Part shown: piece after piece, positions 33,970 to 42,865 of the stretch
Layout: each line of letters opens with the position of its first letter
Position numbering within the stretch: the first letter of the stretch is position 1
NCBI GenBank assembly: GCA_001796355.1
Contig: MGMG01000086.1
Coordinates: 540-57,625 of the forward strand
Direction of reading: 5' to 3'
DNA length: 57,086 nucleotides
Source: Chloroflexi bacterium GWB2_54_36
Lineage (GTDB): Bacteria; Chloroflexota; Anaerolineae; Anaerolineales; Anaerolineaceae
The notes under the pieces: generated by a model
Databases searched by the model: none
What the model was told of the DNA's origin: nothing
What the model saw: the letters and a program-made list of their open reading frames with translations, nothing else
Program-made: the position numbers and the translations under genes

Positions 33970-34762
33970 CGTTGTCCTCCAGTTCCTTGGCCAGGTCGCC
34001 GTACAGCGCGCCAAGGTAGGCAGATTGTACCGTCTGGTTGGTGGCGATTTCGTGCGGGGTGCCTTCAGCCAGCACTTGCCCCTGGTGCATCACCGTAATG
34101 CGGTCCGAGATGCTCATCACCATGTCCATGCGGTGCTCGACCAGCACAATCGTCTTGTCGCCGTCGGCCATGATGGCGCGGATGATGTCCAGCAAGGCTG
34201 GCACCTGCTCGGAGGACATGCCGGCGGTCGGCTCGTCGAGCAGCAGCAGGTGCGGGTCGCTGGCGAGCATGATACCCAACTCGAGTTTGCGTTTGTCACC
34301 GTGAGGTAGCACCTGTGCCAAAACCCCTTCGCGCCCCTGCAACCCTACCCGCCCAAGCACTTCACGCGCTTTCTCTTCATAGGCCGGGAAACTCCCAGCG
34401 CGCTGAAACATGCGGAAGTTATCCCTGCCAACCGCCTGCGCAGCCAGCCGCACATTTTCCAGAACAGTCAGGTTCGGAAAGATATTGGTAATCTGAAATG
34501 AGCGCCCAATGCCAAGATGCGCCCGGCGGTGCGGCGCCAGACCAGTGATATCCTTCCCCTGGTAGAACACCTGCCCGCGCGTGGGGTCCATCATCCCGCT
34601 CAATAAATTGAAGAGCGTCGTCTTGCCCGCCCCGTTGGGGCCGATAATGGAGTGCAGGGTGCGCGCGTAAATCGCCACGCTGACGTCATCCACTGCCACC
34701 AGCCCGCCAAATTCTTTCTGTAGATTTTTTGCTTCAAGGAGGATCTCCCGCTCTGCTGTCAT
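33962..34762 (-). CDS. livG: ABC ATPase LivG
   Basis: 266 residues from ATG 34762 (AAAGGGA upstream); the frame continues to 34966, but that part covers the hairpins after the binding-protein gene and is not ABC-like. Walker A GPNGAGKTTLF, the LivG-type signature LPHGDKRKLELG, Walker B LLLLDEPTAGM, and LVEHRMDMVMSISDRITVMHQG at the end. It couples ATP hydrolysis to the LivH/LivM channel. Confidence 0.92.
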   Translation of the reverse strand: MTAEREILLEAKNLQKEFGGLVAVDDVSVAIYARTLHSIIGPNGAGKTTLFNLLSGMMDPTRGQVFYQGKDITGLAPHRRAHLGIGRSFQITNIFPNLTVLENVRLAAQAVGRDNFRMFQRAGSFPAYEEKAREVLGRVGLQGREGVLAQVLPHGDKRKLELGIMLASDPHLLLLDEPTAGMSSEQVPALLDIIRAIMADGDKTIVLVEHRMDMVMSISDRITVMHQGQVLAEGTPHEIATNQTVQSAYLGALYGDLAKELEDNVG

Positions 34763-34886
34763 GGAAGGTCCCTTTCGTGGATTAGAGAGGATTGAATTTT
34801 GAAAAACGGAATAGCCGCAACGGCCTTCATCGGGAGCGCAGCGAAAACGCAGATTTTGGACAGCCCTTCGCTGCACTCCGGGTGAA

Positions 34887-34956
34887 GCAGACAGCCAGGC
34901 TGTCTGCAAGTGAAGAAGTAGGGTGCATCCCCAGGCCCGCAAAGGCCTGGGGATGC
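34887..34956 (-). promoter_or_regulatory. Two stable hairpins between the binding-protein gene and livG
   Basis: GCAGACAGCC with GGCTGTCTGC (34887-34907, one-base loop) and GCATCCCCAGGCC with GGCCTGGGGATGC (34925-34956, 6-base loop). They begin 14 bases after the binding-protein stop. Such stems often protect the upstream mRNA or partly stop transcription so that the binding protein is made in excess. Confidence 0.6.
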
Positions 34957-34969
34957 CGTTAATCAAAGG

Positions 34970-36346
34970 TTACGGTGTGGGGACAGGGAGATCGCCGCAG
35001 CGCGACGCGTACTCGCCCACCAGGGTGCATGGGACCTTCAGTTCGTCGTAGGCGGTTACATATACCGTCTCAAAGAACGCGTAGGTCGGGCGTCCTTGAG
35101 CGTCCAGACCCGGGTCGATGTTGACCAGTTTGAGGATGTTCATCGGTTGCAGGGCAACATGATCTTCGGGGCGAATGAAATAGATGCCCTTCGGGCCGTC
35201 AAACTGCAAGCCCTCCAGCGCCGGGATCATGACGTCACCGGTGGCATCGCCGCCGGTCTTTTCCAAGGCAGCTGCCAAAGCCAGAGCCGAGGCCATACCG
35301 CCAGCAGTAAACAGATCGGGGGGTTCGCCAAAGGCTTCCAGATGTTTCTCGGTCAGCCATTTGTTGATTTCTGTGTCGGCGGCGGTATAGTGATAAACAT
35401 TCAAGCCGATCTGGCCAACCGCGGCGCCAAATACAGCCGCGAAGGAGGCGTTGTCACCAAAGCCGGTGGCAACCTGCATGGCATCCAGAGCACCCAGGTC
35501 AGCCAGCTGTTGGAAGAGGGTTACATAACCAGTGCCAGACCAGGTGAGGAAAAGGACATCCGCGCCGGAATCCATCGCCTGCTGGATGTAGGGGGTGAAG
35601 TCGGTGGTGTCAAAGGGTGCATAAATCTGGGCGATGACCTCGCCGCCGTATTGTTTCACCGCGTAATCCAATGCAATGCCAGATCCCTGGCCAAAGGCAT
35701 TATCTATACCGATGTGAGCAAACTTGGTGCCGACATTCTCGACCAGGTACTTGGCGATGACAAGCACGTCATCATAGCTGGTGCGGGAGGTGCGGAAAAC
35801 ATACGGGTTAAAATACTGACCGGTGATGAGCGCGGAAGCGGCCGGGTCAACCATCAGGATGATCTTGTTTTCCAGGGCGACCGTGGTGAGTGCAGCCGCT
35901 GAAGCCGATGAGACCGGGCCTTGCAGGATCTCGACGCCGTCTTTTTCGATCAATTCACGGGCGATCTGGACTGCTTTTTCAGGGTTGCCTTCGTCGTCGC
36001 GAACCAAAACCTCAACTGGACGGTTGGCGATGATCCAATGACCAGCATCGTCTTTCTGGCCGCCTGAAGCGTATTCCAGACCCAGTTCAAAGCCGCGCGT
36101 CTGCTGCGAGCCGTATAATGCCATTGCACCAGACATCATGCCGATTTGACCGATCTTCAGCAGGGGTCCAAGCTCCACTTTGGTTTCTTCGGTGGGAGCA
36201 ACAGTCGGAACATCAGTCGGCTGAACGACAACTTCAGCAGTCGGCACAGCAGTGGGTTCCGGGGTTGGGGTAACCTGCTGAACGCAGGCGCTCAACACGA
36301 TGGAGACCACAACAATCAAACTAAGAATGGTTAAACGATTTTTCAT
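34970..36346 (-). CDS. livK: Periplasmic-type substrate-binding lipoprotein of the Liv importer
   Basis: 458 residues from ATG 36346 (AAGGAGAAG 3 bases upstream); an ATG at 36364 lies before this site. Signal peptide with lipobox VLSAC (Cys near residue 20), then a Pro/Thr/Val linker to about 60, then a Leu/Ile/Val-binding (Peripla_BP_6) fold: LLKIGQIGMMSGAMALYGSQQTRG is typical but here split by position 62-85, with VEVLVRDDEGNPEKAVQIARELI and VEILQGPVSSASAAAL. Such proteins bind amino acids, amides, aromatic or other small acids. The genes upstream suggest a carboxylic acid or ester-derived ligand. Confidence 0.88.
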   Translation of the reverse strand: MKNRLTILSLIVVVSIVLSACVQQVTPTPEPTAVPTAEVVVQPTDVPTVAPTEETKVELGPLLKIGQIGMMSGAMALYGSQQTRGFELGLEYASGGQKDDAGHWIIANRPVEVLVRDDEGNPEKAVQIARELIEKDGVEILQGPVSSASAAALTTVALENKIILMVDPAASALITGQYFNPYVFRTSRTSYDDVLVIAKYLVENVGTKFAHIGIDNAFGQGSGIALDYAVKQYGGEVIAQIYAPFDTTDFTPYIQQAMDSGADVLFLTWSGTGYVTLFQQLADLGALDAMQVATGFGDNASFAAVFGAAVGQIGLNVYHYTAADTEINKWLTEKHLEAFGEPPDLFTAGGMASALALAAALEKTGGDATGDVMIPALEGLQFDGPKGIYFIRPEDHVALQPMNILKLVNIDPGLDAQGRPTYAFFETVYVTAYDELKVPCTLVGEYASRCGDLPVPTP

Positions 36347-36438
36347 GCTCTTCTCCTTCATCAAATTTTAGTCAGAATTCACAAATATCCGGGTGGATGG
36401 GATGGGGGATCTCTTAAGCTTATCCGATAAGCCTATTC

Positions 36439-36882
36439 TTAGGCCATCACCTCCTTCAAAAACATCATGACTGCCTGCCCGGTGATCACCTGGCGGGAGT
36501 CTTGATTATGACAGGTTGTTTTTAGGGTTATCAGGTGTTTCTCGGGCTGCCAGGCGGTCACTTCCACCACGGCGGTAATCGTATCGCCAATAAAAATCGG
36601 CCCGAGATATTCAATTTGCTGGCTCAGGCAGATTGCGCCCGGGCCCGGCAACCGGGTGTTCAGCACTGCTGAGATCAACCCGGAAGCTAACAGAGGGTGA
36701 GCCGTGCGCTGACCGTAGCGAGTCTGTCGGGCATATTCTGCGTCAACGTGCAGCGGATTGAAATCACCCGTCACGCCAGCCAGGGTGGTCACATCCGCTT
36801 CGGTGATGGTCTTCGTGAAGCTGGCGCGGCTGCCAGGGGCGCAGCAACTGTCGGTGGAGGGTCGGGTAAAATTATCGACCAT
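36439..36882 (-). CDS. MaoC-like (R)-specific enoyl-CoA hydratase
   Basis: 147 residues from ATG 36882, which overlaps the hydrolase stop by 11 bases. The hydratase motif is GVTGDFNPLHVDAEYAR with D40 and H45 as catalytic pair, followed by GQRTAHPLLASGLISAVL and GPGAICLSQQIEYLGPIFIGDTI. Single hot-dog enzymes of this kind are PhaJ-like and interconvert 2-enoyl-CoA and (R)-3-hydroxyacyl-CoA. Fits a pathway step together with the SDR and thiolase in the same run of genes. A GCTTATC-C-GATAAGC palindrome (36418-36432) follows the stop. Confidence 0.88.
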   Translation of the reverse strand: MVDNFTRPSTDSCCAPGSRASFTKTITEADVTTLAGVTGDFNPLHVDAEYARQTRYGQRTAHPLLASGLISAVLNTRLPGPGAICLSQQIEYLGPIFIGDTITAVVEVTAWQPEKHLITLKTTCHNQDSRQVITGQAVMMFLKEVMA

Positions 36883-37687
36883 CGACCTGCTCCACAAATC
36901 CAAGCACCAGAGTATTGAAGATCGTCGGTTTCTCCAGGCAAAGCGCGTGCCCGGAGCCGGGTACCACCACCAACTGCGCACCGGGGATTTCCCGGGCGAT
37001 GATTTCGGAATACATACGCGGCTTGAGGATGTCCAACTCGCCTACCAGCACGAGGGTTGGTGCGATAATGCGGTGCAGCTCGGCGGTAATGTTCAGCCGT
37101 TGAAAACAATCGAACAATTCCAGTACGGCGTCCATGTCCAGTTGAGCATAGCGCGCGCCGGCTACCTCCAATGAAGCCTGGTTGGCATGAATGTAAGCCG
37201 ATGAGAAATTGAGGGGATAGGTAACCTCGAAAAGCAGCCGTGGGTCGCGGGCACGGGCAGCCGCAATCCACGCATCGATCAGTCCTTTCAAAACCGGCTC
37301 GGAGTGACTGACCGACGACGAAACGATCAGAGAACGGGTCATGTGCGGGTATTTCAGTGCAAAGGCCAGGCTGATCTCGCCGCCGTAGGAGATGCCGCCG
37401 ATGTGCGCCGAGGGGACGTTCAGGGCGGTCAACAGGGCTGCCAGGTCGTCAGCGTGCTGCTCCATGGTATACGGCCCTGCCGGGCGCTGCGACTGCCACA
37501 TCCCGCGGCAATCATACAGCAGCAGGCGGTGATGGCGCGACAGCGCGGCTTTTTGCAGTCCCCAACTGGCAGTGCTCATCAGCACGCCGTTGGACAGCAC
37601 GATCACTTCGCCCTCCGCAGGACTGCCGTCGGCCGGGCCGAGCAGCTCGTAATACAGTTCCACCCCGTTGACCCCAATTTTTGGCAT
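36872..37687 (-). CDS. Alpha/beta hydrolase, enol-lactonase/esterase-like
   Basis: 271 residues. Full hydrolase fold: VIVLSNGVLMSTASWGLQ (oxyanion region), YDCRGMWQSQRP, nucleophile elbow GGISYGGEISLAFA (Ser in G-I-S-Y-G-G), acid Asp in LVGELDILKPRMY and base His in PGSGHALCLEKP. The closest broad type is PcaD/3-oxoadipate enol-lactonase, a large group of esterases and lactonases. It overlaps maoC and lies 6 bases from the OB-fold gene, hence tight coupling. It may open a lactone or ester of the imported substrate; the substrate is not shown. Confidence 0.82.
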   Translation of the reverse strand: MPKIGVNGVELYYELLGPADGSPAEGEVIVLSNGVLMSTASWGLQKAALSRHHRLLLYDCRGMWQSQRPAGPYTMEQHADDLAALLTALNVPSAHIGGISYGGEISLAFALKYPHMTRSLIVSSSVSHSEPVLKGLIDAWIAAARARDPRLLFEVTYPLNFSSAYIHANQASLEVAGARYAQLDMDAVLELFDCFQRLNITAELHRIIAPTLVLVGELDILKPRMYSEIIAREIPGAQLVVVPGSGHALCLEKPTIFNTLVLGFVEQVDGR

Positions 37688-37693
37688 AATCCT

Positions 37694-38107
37694 TTAGGCC
37701 TTGAACCCCAGGAATACCTTTTTTCTTTCGCCCTCACCACGCTCGAAGAATTCGGCCGAGAGTGGAGTGTCGATTTGAATGGCCTCCGGGTGAGCAATGT
37801 CCACACCGAAGATTTGAGCCGAAATCCGCGCACCTTCCTCCAGGTCAACGATACCGGAGCAGTACGGATTTTTGCTGTCGTACCCGGCGTTCTTCATGGA
37901 GGTTGGGCCAAAGTAAATAACTGTGTAGGCTGCCAGTTTGCCCTTGCCTGAAAATTCGAACGGTTCCATTTCGCTGCTGTGGCAGTGGCTGCACAATGCC
38001 CGCGGGGGCAAAAAAGTATGGCCACACTTTTTACAGCGCGAGCCAATTAACTTCTTCTCAGCCAGTTGAGCGTTATAAGCGGCGCTTGTAAAATCGAAGT
38101 CGCTCAT
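37694..38107 (-). CDS. Zn-ribbon/OB-fold (DUF35) thiolase partner protein
   Basis: 137 residues from ATG 38107 (GAGGT upstream). The rubredoxin-like zinc ribbon has C25, C28, C39 and C42 (SRCKKCGH, ALCSHCHS) followed by the OB domain (GKGKLAAYTVIYFGP ... NPYCSGIVDLEEGARISAQIFGV). Proteins of this family bind SCP2-type thiolases, and in archaea the same fold bridges acetoacetyl-CoA thiolase and HMG-CoA synthase and shares a CoA site between them. The thiolase gene ends 4 bases upstream, so they almost surely form a complex. Confidence 0.9.
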   Translation of the reverse strand: MSDFDFTSAAYNAQLAEKKLIGSRCKKCGHTFLPPRALCSHCHSSEMEPFEFSGKGKLAAYTVIYFGPTSMKNAGYDSKNPYCSGIVDLEEGARISAQIFGVDIAHPEAIQIDTPLSAEFFERGEGERKKVFLGFKA

Positions 38108-38111
38108 CGGT

Positions 38112-39374
38112 TTACCTCCGCTCGAAGATATTGACCACACAGGTTTGGCCGGTGCCGCCAACGTTATGAGTCATGCCAATGTTAGGGGCGCCTGGCAACT
38201 GGCGTTCGCCAGCCGATCCGCGTAGCTGGTGGAAGATTTCTACCACCTGCCCTACGCCTGAAGCACCAACCGGATGGCCTTTCGACTTTAACCCACCCGA
38301 AGAGTTGACCGGGCGCGCGCCGCCGCGAGTCGTCAGCCCATCTTCAGCCGCTTTCCAGCCCTCCCCCGGCTTGAAAAAGTCGAGATCTTCAGTGGCTACA
38401 ATTTCGGCGATGGTGAAGCAGTCATGCACTTCCACCGCCCTGATATCCGCCGGGGTAACGCCCGCCATCTCGTAGGCAATCTGCCCGGCGCGTTTGGCAG
38501 CCGGCAGCGAGGTCAGGGTCGAGCGGCCGTGCAAGGCGGTGTCGCTGGCCTGGCCAGTCCCGATGAGATGCAGCGGGGCATCGGTATAATGGCGGGCAAT
38601 ATCCTCGCTGACCAGCAGCACTGAGGCTGCGCCGTCCGATACGGGTGAGCAGTCGAACAACCGCAGCGGCCAGGCGATTTGCGGATTGGCGGCCGGGTCA
38701 TGCAGAAAATCCAGCTCGGTAACCCAGGTTGGCACCGGTTTGCCCTTGCGGGCGGCGCTGGCTTTGCGCGCCTCCATGATGGCGGAAATGCGCTGCCCAA
38801 ACTGCGCTTTAGGGTTGAGCGCGCCGTGTTCGTGATTTTTAATGCCAACCTGCAGGAGCGTCTCGGGGGTCATGCCGTATTCGTGCATGTAAGCGGTGGC
38901 AATCGCCGCATACATACCCGGGAAGGTGAATCCGGCCGGAATTTCATACGTTACGTCAGCGGCGGTAGCCAGGGCGTCGGTAGCGCCGTCGGTGGTGAGA
39001 CCGGTCATTTTCTCGATGCCGCCCACCAGCACCACATCGTACAGGCCGGAAGCAATCGCCAGGATGCCCTGACGTAATGCCAGACTGCCGCTGGCGCAGG
39101 CGCCCTCCACGCGGGTGGCTGGCACTGGTGTCAAACCCACCCAATCGGTCATAATCGGCGCGGTGTGTCCCTGGCCTTCGAATAATTCACTGGAAAAGTT
39201 GCCGATATAGGCCGCTTCCACGGCGGCCGGGTCAAAGCCCTTGTCCAGCGAAGCGGTCATTTCCTGGTAGGCCTCCACAAATAGCTCGCGGGTGTTTTTC
39301 CCGGGGAATGCGCCAAACTTACTCATCCCTGCCCCCACGAGCGCTACTCCGCGGCCTAATCTACGTCCTGTCAT
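38112..39374 (-). CDS. SCP2-type thiolase (acetyl-CoA C-acyltransferase-like)
   Basis: 420 residues. The catalytic Cys is C93 in RVEGACASGSLAL. EVHDCFTIAE (H317, C319) is the HDCF motif that marks the SCP2/lipid-transfer thiolase class, and SKGHPVGASG carries H367. The C-terminal CxGxG of classical thiolases is replaced by HNVGGTGQT, as is normal in this class. It cleaves or forms 3-ketoacyl-CoA with CoA or acetyl-CoA, or an aldol-like variant when joined with a DUF35 protein. The DUF35 partner is immediately downstream. Confidence 0.9.
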   Translation of the reverse strand: MTGRRLGRGVALVGAGMSKFGAFPGKNTRELFVEAYQEMTASLDKGFDPAAVEAAYIGNFSSELFEGQGHTAPIMTDWVGLTPVPATRVEGACASGSLALRQGILAIASGLYDVVLVGGIEKMTGLTTDGATDALATAADVTYEIPAGFTFPGMYAAIATAYMHEYGMTPETLLQVGIKNHEHGALNPKAQFGQRISAIMEARKASAARKGKPVPTWVTELDFLHDPAANPQIAWPLRLFDCSPVSDGAASVLLVSEDIARHYTDAPLHLIGTGQASDTALHGRSTLTSLPAAKRAGQIAYEMAGVTPADIRAVEVHDCFTIAEIVATEDLDFFKPGEGWKAAEDGLTTRGGARPVNSSGGLKSKGHPVGASGVGQVVEIFHQLRGSAGERQLPGAPNIGMTHNVGGTGQTCVVNIFERR

Positions 39375-39401
39375 CGGTTCGCTCCTGTCGTAAAGAATAA
39401 A

Positions 39402-40469
39402 TCATCCCGCTTTGCGCAAGAAAGCGTGGAATAAAGCATTGAACTCTGCCGGTTTTTCGATGTGCGGGCTGTGCGCGGTGTTCTGGATGACATGCTCCTC
39501 AAACGACCCACCGTTGGCCGCGTACTTTTTCAGCACGTCGCGCGTCTGCTGGATCATGGGCTGCGGCGGCGCAATTTCATCACCCGGCCAGCCTGGCACG
39601 TAGCCCAGCTTGCCAAGCGCGGCAATATCGAACATCGAGTTATCCGCGACAATCATGTCATGACTGCCCCGTACCCACAGCACCGGCGGTTTGACCGCAG
39701 CCTGGATCAGGTCAGCGGCATCGTGGGGGTGATACTTCAACGACCAGGCGTTGACCGGTCCGAGCAGGCCGGGCGCAACATTAGGCCAATTAGCAGATGG
39801 GGCCGCATCGCCGGGGTAGCGATCAGCGCCGGTTTTTTCCATCAACGCGGCGGTAAGGAAATCCTCTTCGCGCGGCGAGCGGAACGGTGCAACGTAGTAG
39901 AAGGCATTGATCACATTGCGCGGCGAATTGGCGTCATCCGCGCTGCGATCCTGGGTGGCGATGCGGCGTACAAATTCGGGGTTGACTACCCCGCCGCCGG
40001 AACCGGCATAATCGTCAAATAACGGCATCCCTTCCACGCCGCGCGTCCCGCCAAACCCATAAGGCGAGACCGAGCAGATCAAAGTGACAGACAGGACGCG
40101 CCCTGGATGATCGGCGATAAATCGGTAGATGGTACCGCAGCCCGCCGACCAGCCAACCAGATGGGCTTTTTCGATCTTGAGCGCGTCCATCAGCTCTGCC
40201 AGGTCATCCACCCAGTCGCAATAGCCGCGGGTCGCATCAATCAGTTTATCTTCAGTCCAGCCGTAACCGCGCATATCCACGGCAATGCCGCGGAAGCCAG
40301 CCGGGAGCGCCTGCATCGTTTCTTCAAAATACAATGCAGATGAGAAATTGCCGTGCAAAAAGATGACGGGAACGCCGTCCACAGCGCCGCTGGTGAGCAC
40401 ATGCTGTTTCAGGCGCGGGGTGTCGATGATGTGGGAGGTAATGCCGGGTAAAGGATTCGGTTTATCCAT
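39402..40469 (-). CDS. Alpha/beta hydrolase
   Basis: 355 residues. VPVIFLHGNFSSALYFEETM (HGN oxyanion motif), VDMRGYGWTE, nucleophile elbow VGWSAGCGTIYRF, acid Asp in VRGSHDMIVADN, base His in IQNTAHSPHIEKP: a full catalytic set. Two inserts (about 150-235 and 275-320) make a large cap, unlike the PcaD-like enzyme at 36872. It may act on a bulkier ester or oligomer. Located between thiolase and CoA-transferase genes with gaps under 35 bases. Confidence 0.8.
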   Translation of the reverse strand: MDKPNPLPGITSHIIDTPRLKQHVLTSGAVDGVPVIFLHGNFSSALYFEETMQALPAGFRGIAVDMRGYGWTEDKLIDATRGYCDWVDDLAELMDALKIEKAHLVGWSAGCGTIYRFIADHPGRVLSVTLICSVSPYGFGGTRGVEGMPLFDDYAGSGGGVVNPEFVRRIATQDRSADDANSPRNVINAFYYVAPFRSPREEDFLTAALMEKTGADRYPGDAAPSANWPNVAPGLLGPVNAWSLKYHPHDAADLIQAAVKPPVLWVRGSHDMIVADNSMFDIAALGKLGYVPGWPGDEIAPPQPMIQQTRDVLKKYAANGGSFEEHVIQNTAHSPHIEKPAEFNALFHAFLRKAG

Positions 40470-40499
40470 CGCTCATACTCCTTCTATCAAAACCTTGCT

Positions 40500-41837
40500 T
40501 TAATCGGGCAGGGTTACACCGGCAACCACAACCCGCGGGACAATCCCCAGCCGGTGCGCTTCCTCGCGCAGCCAATCGCGGAAATCCGGGTGGGCAACTC
40601 GGATCAACGCTTCCATCCGGTCGCGCACGCACAGGCCTTTCAATTCAGCAACGCCATACTCGGTCACAATGGTATCCACGTCCTGGCTTGGCACGGTGAC
40701 TTCTGCGCCTTCGGCCAGGATCGGCACGATGGTTGAGATTTGCCCGTCGCGGGCGGTGGAACGCAGCGCAATAATGCCACGACCGCCTTCCGAGAGTTGG
40801 GCGCCGCGATGCGTGTCCAGTTGGCCGCCGGTGCCGCTGAAATGCTTGTACCCGATGCTCTGCGAGCTAACCTGCCCAAAAATATCCACCTGCAAGGCCG
40901 TGTTGACGCTGATCATTTTATAGTTGCGGCCGACCACATTCGGGTCGTTGGTCACTTTGCCCTGCTGAAATTCGACCCCCAGGTTCATGTTAATGAAATC
41001 GTAGAGTTTCTGGGTGCCGAGCGCAAAGGCGCCTACCATTTTTCCCTTCCACTGGCTCTTACGCTTATTGGTGACGACGCCCGCCTCGTACAGATCGACC
41101 ATACCGTCGGTGAACATCTCGGTATGCACGCCCAGGTCGCGCCGGTTCATCAAAAACGGTGTGATGGCATTGGGGATGCCGCCGATGCCCAACTGCAGGG
41201 TCGAGCCGTCTTCGATCAGATCGGCAATGTAGCCGCCAATCTGGCGTTCGGCGTCGGATGGGGGTACAGACGGCAGTTGGTAGAGTGGAACGTGGTTTTC
41301 CACTACAACATCGACATCGCTGACATGAATCTGCGTATCGCCGAGGGTGTAAGGCAGGTTCTCATTGATTTCCAGCACCACCAGGTCGGCCGCTTCGATT
41401 AGCTGCTTTTCCACTACCAGGCCGAGTGACAGTGACATAAAACCGCGGCTGTCCGGCGGTGTGGCCGTGCCCCAGAACACGTTCAATTTCCCTTTAGTGG
41501 CAGCCAGTTTATCGGTCGAAGCGCGGTGCAAATTGTTTGGGGTATAGGACATGCGCCCCATCTGGTGCGACTTGCGGTCAGCTACGCCATAAAACCAGTT
41601 TTCGGTGAAAAAATGCGGGACGACCGCCGGGTTGGTGTTGAAATCGTAAGGGCGCATTGGCAAACACACCCAAATTTTGATGTCGTCCAGGCGGTCAGCA
41701 TGCCGCCCCAGTTCAGCCAGCAAACCAGGCGGCTCGGAGGCAGCCATCGCCACCCCAATCGTCTGGCCGGATTGGACCAGGGCGACGGCTTCGGGAATCG
41801 TCATCCGTTTTTGTTGGTAGAGAACTTTGGGATCCAT
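40500..41837 (-). CDS. Acetyl-CoA hydrolase/4-hydroxybutyrate CoA-transferase family enzyme
   Basis: 445 residues from ATG 41837; an upstream open stretch overlaps the KAS III-like gene and does not look like this family. The catalytic Glu is E240 in GVHTEMFTDGMVDL, and the CoA-binding GIGGIPNA (217-224) lies just before. IPEAVALVQSGQTIGVAM opens the protein as usual. Class I enzymes of this kind move CoA from acetyl-CoA or another donor to a carboxylic acid. It could activate the imported acid. Spacing to the KAS III-like gene is 20 bases. Confidence 0.88.
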   Translation of the reverse strand: MDPKVLYQQKRMTIPEAVALVQSGQTIGVAMAASEPPGLLAELGRHADRLDDIKIWVCLPMRPYDFNTNPAVVPHFFTENWFYGVADRKSHQMGRMSYTPNNLHRASTDKLAATKGKLNVFWGTATPPDSRGFMSLSLGLVVEKQLIEAADLVVLEINENLPYTLGDTQIHVSDVDVVVENHVPLYQLPSVPPSDAERQIGGYIADLIEDGSTLQLGIGGIPNAITPFLMNRRDLGVHTEMFTDGMVDLYEAGVVTNKRKSQWKGKMVGAFALGTQKLYDFINMNLGVEFQQGKVTNDPNVVGRNYKMISVNTALQVDIFGQVSSQSIGYKHFSGTGGQLDTHRGAQLSEGGRGIIALRSTARDGQISTIVPILAEGAEVTVPSQDVDTIVTEYGVAELKGLCVRDRMEALIRVAHPDFRDWLREEAHRLGIVPRVVVAGVTLPD

Positions 41838-41857
41838 AGGCAACTGTAACCTGTGAA

Positions 41858-42844
41858 TTAAGGCATGATGAAGGCTGAACCAGCCTGGTTGTAACCAACG
41901 CCGGAACCGACGAAGGTGACCAGGTCGCCCGATTTGATCTTGCCCTGTTTGCGGGCGTCGTCGAAGACCATCGGTACGCAGGCAGAACCCGTGTAGCCCC
42001 ATTTGTCCATGATCCAGTGAGACTTTTCGATTGGCATGCCGAGATCGTCCATCACCAGCTTGATGCTGTTCAAACGCACCTGGGTGTAGAGCGCCATGTC
42101 AACATCCTGCAGGTCGAATTTGCCGTTGGCAGCCAGTTCACGCATGCGGGCCGGCCAACCCAGATGGTTAACTTCCGGCGGGAAGGGCGTGATCAATTTG
42201 ACAAAATGACGTCCAGCCTGAACGGCTTCGGTCGTGACCGGCTCGTAGGTCCCGCCGGCATAAATACCCCAATGCTTATGATAGGAGCCGTCGGCAAAGA
42301 AGGTCGAGGTGACGAAGCCGGGCTTGTCGGATACCGCCAGAATAGCTGCCCCGGCGCCGTCGCCGTAGAAAAATGACATCACGTCATTTTGCCAATCCGA
42401 CAACTTGTGCATCATGTAGGAGCCAACCACCATAACATACTTCATGTGCGGGCTGGTTGCCAGCAGACCGGCAGCGATATTCAAGCCGGTCGGGAAGGAA
42501 GCGCAGGCGCAGCCGACATCGAAGGTGCCGGCATTGACCGCGCCCAGTTTGTGCTGCACCACTACCGAGGTCGCCGGAGTGATGTAATCCGGGCTGTCGG
42601 TGCCAAGCACAATCATATCCAGGTCGGACGGCTGCAGTCCGGCGTCTTTGAGCGCGGCTTTGCCCGCTTCCACCGCCAGATCAGAGGTCGACCAGTCCTC
42701 CGGCGCATACCAGCGCGTGGTTATGCCAGAGGAAGCCTCGAATTTGTCGATCACCTCGCCGAATTTCTCGCGCATAGAGGCATTGGAACGCTCAATGGGG
42801 GGAAGGTAATGCCCCGTACCCACAATGGTAGCAAAACGTGACAT
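41858..42844 (-). CDS. KAS III (FabH)-like protein lacking catalytic His and Asn
   Basis: 328 residues from ATG 42844 (GGAG 8 bases upstream); an ATG two codons before is too near that site. The thiolase fold is intact: VGTGHYLPP, FDVGCACASFPTGLNIA with the Cys (C114), SFFYGDGAGAAIL, and VTFVGSGVGYNQAGSAF at the end. By alignment with E. coli FabH, the His of VPHQANLR is Thr254 (LYTQVRLN) and the Asn of HGNTSAAS is Tyr284 (KWGYTGSAC). Decarboxylating condensation is therefore unlikely; acyl transfer or a scaffold role with the thiolase/DUF35 pair is possible. Confidence 0.85.
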   Translation of the reverse strand: MSRFATIVGTGHYLPPIERSNASMREKFGEVIDKFEASSGITTRWYAPEDWSTSDLAVEAGKAALKDAGLQPSDLDMIVLGTDSPDYITPATSVVVQHKLGAVNAGTFDVGCACASFPTGLNIAAGLLATSPHMKYVMVVGSYMMHKLSDWQNDVMSFFYGDGAGAAILAVSDKPGFVTSTFFADGSYHKHWGIYAGGTYEPVTTEAVQAGRHFVKLITPFPPEVNHLGWPARMRELAANGKFDLQDVDMALYTQVRLNSIKLVMDDLGMPIEKSHWIMDKWGYTGSACVPMVFDDARKQGKIKSGDLVTFVGSGVGYNQAGSAFIMP

Positions 42845-42865
42845 ATCCATTACTCCAGGTTTGGA

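Noticed and set aside
34763..34966. N-terminal extension of the livG frame
   Set aside because: It crosses two strong hairpins and has no ABC ATPase likeness; ATG 34762 begins the normal protein.
35096..35902. Open frame of 268 codons on the plus strand
   Set aside because: It lies opposite the binding-protein gene, which has a signal peptide, lipobox and a known fold.
41838..42002. N-terminal extension of the CoA-transferase frame
   Set aside because: It overlaps the end of the KAS III-like gene and has an Arg-rich sequence unrelated to the family.
38112..42850. Archaeal-type mevalonate cluster (thiolase, DUF35, HMG-CoA synthase)
   Set aside because: The KAS III-like protein lacks the His needed in HMG-CoA synthase, and the operon carries a CoA-transferase, MaoC and importer, so mevalonate formation is not supported.
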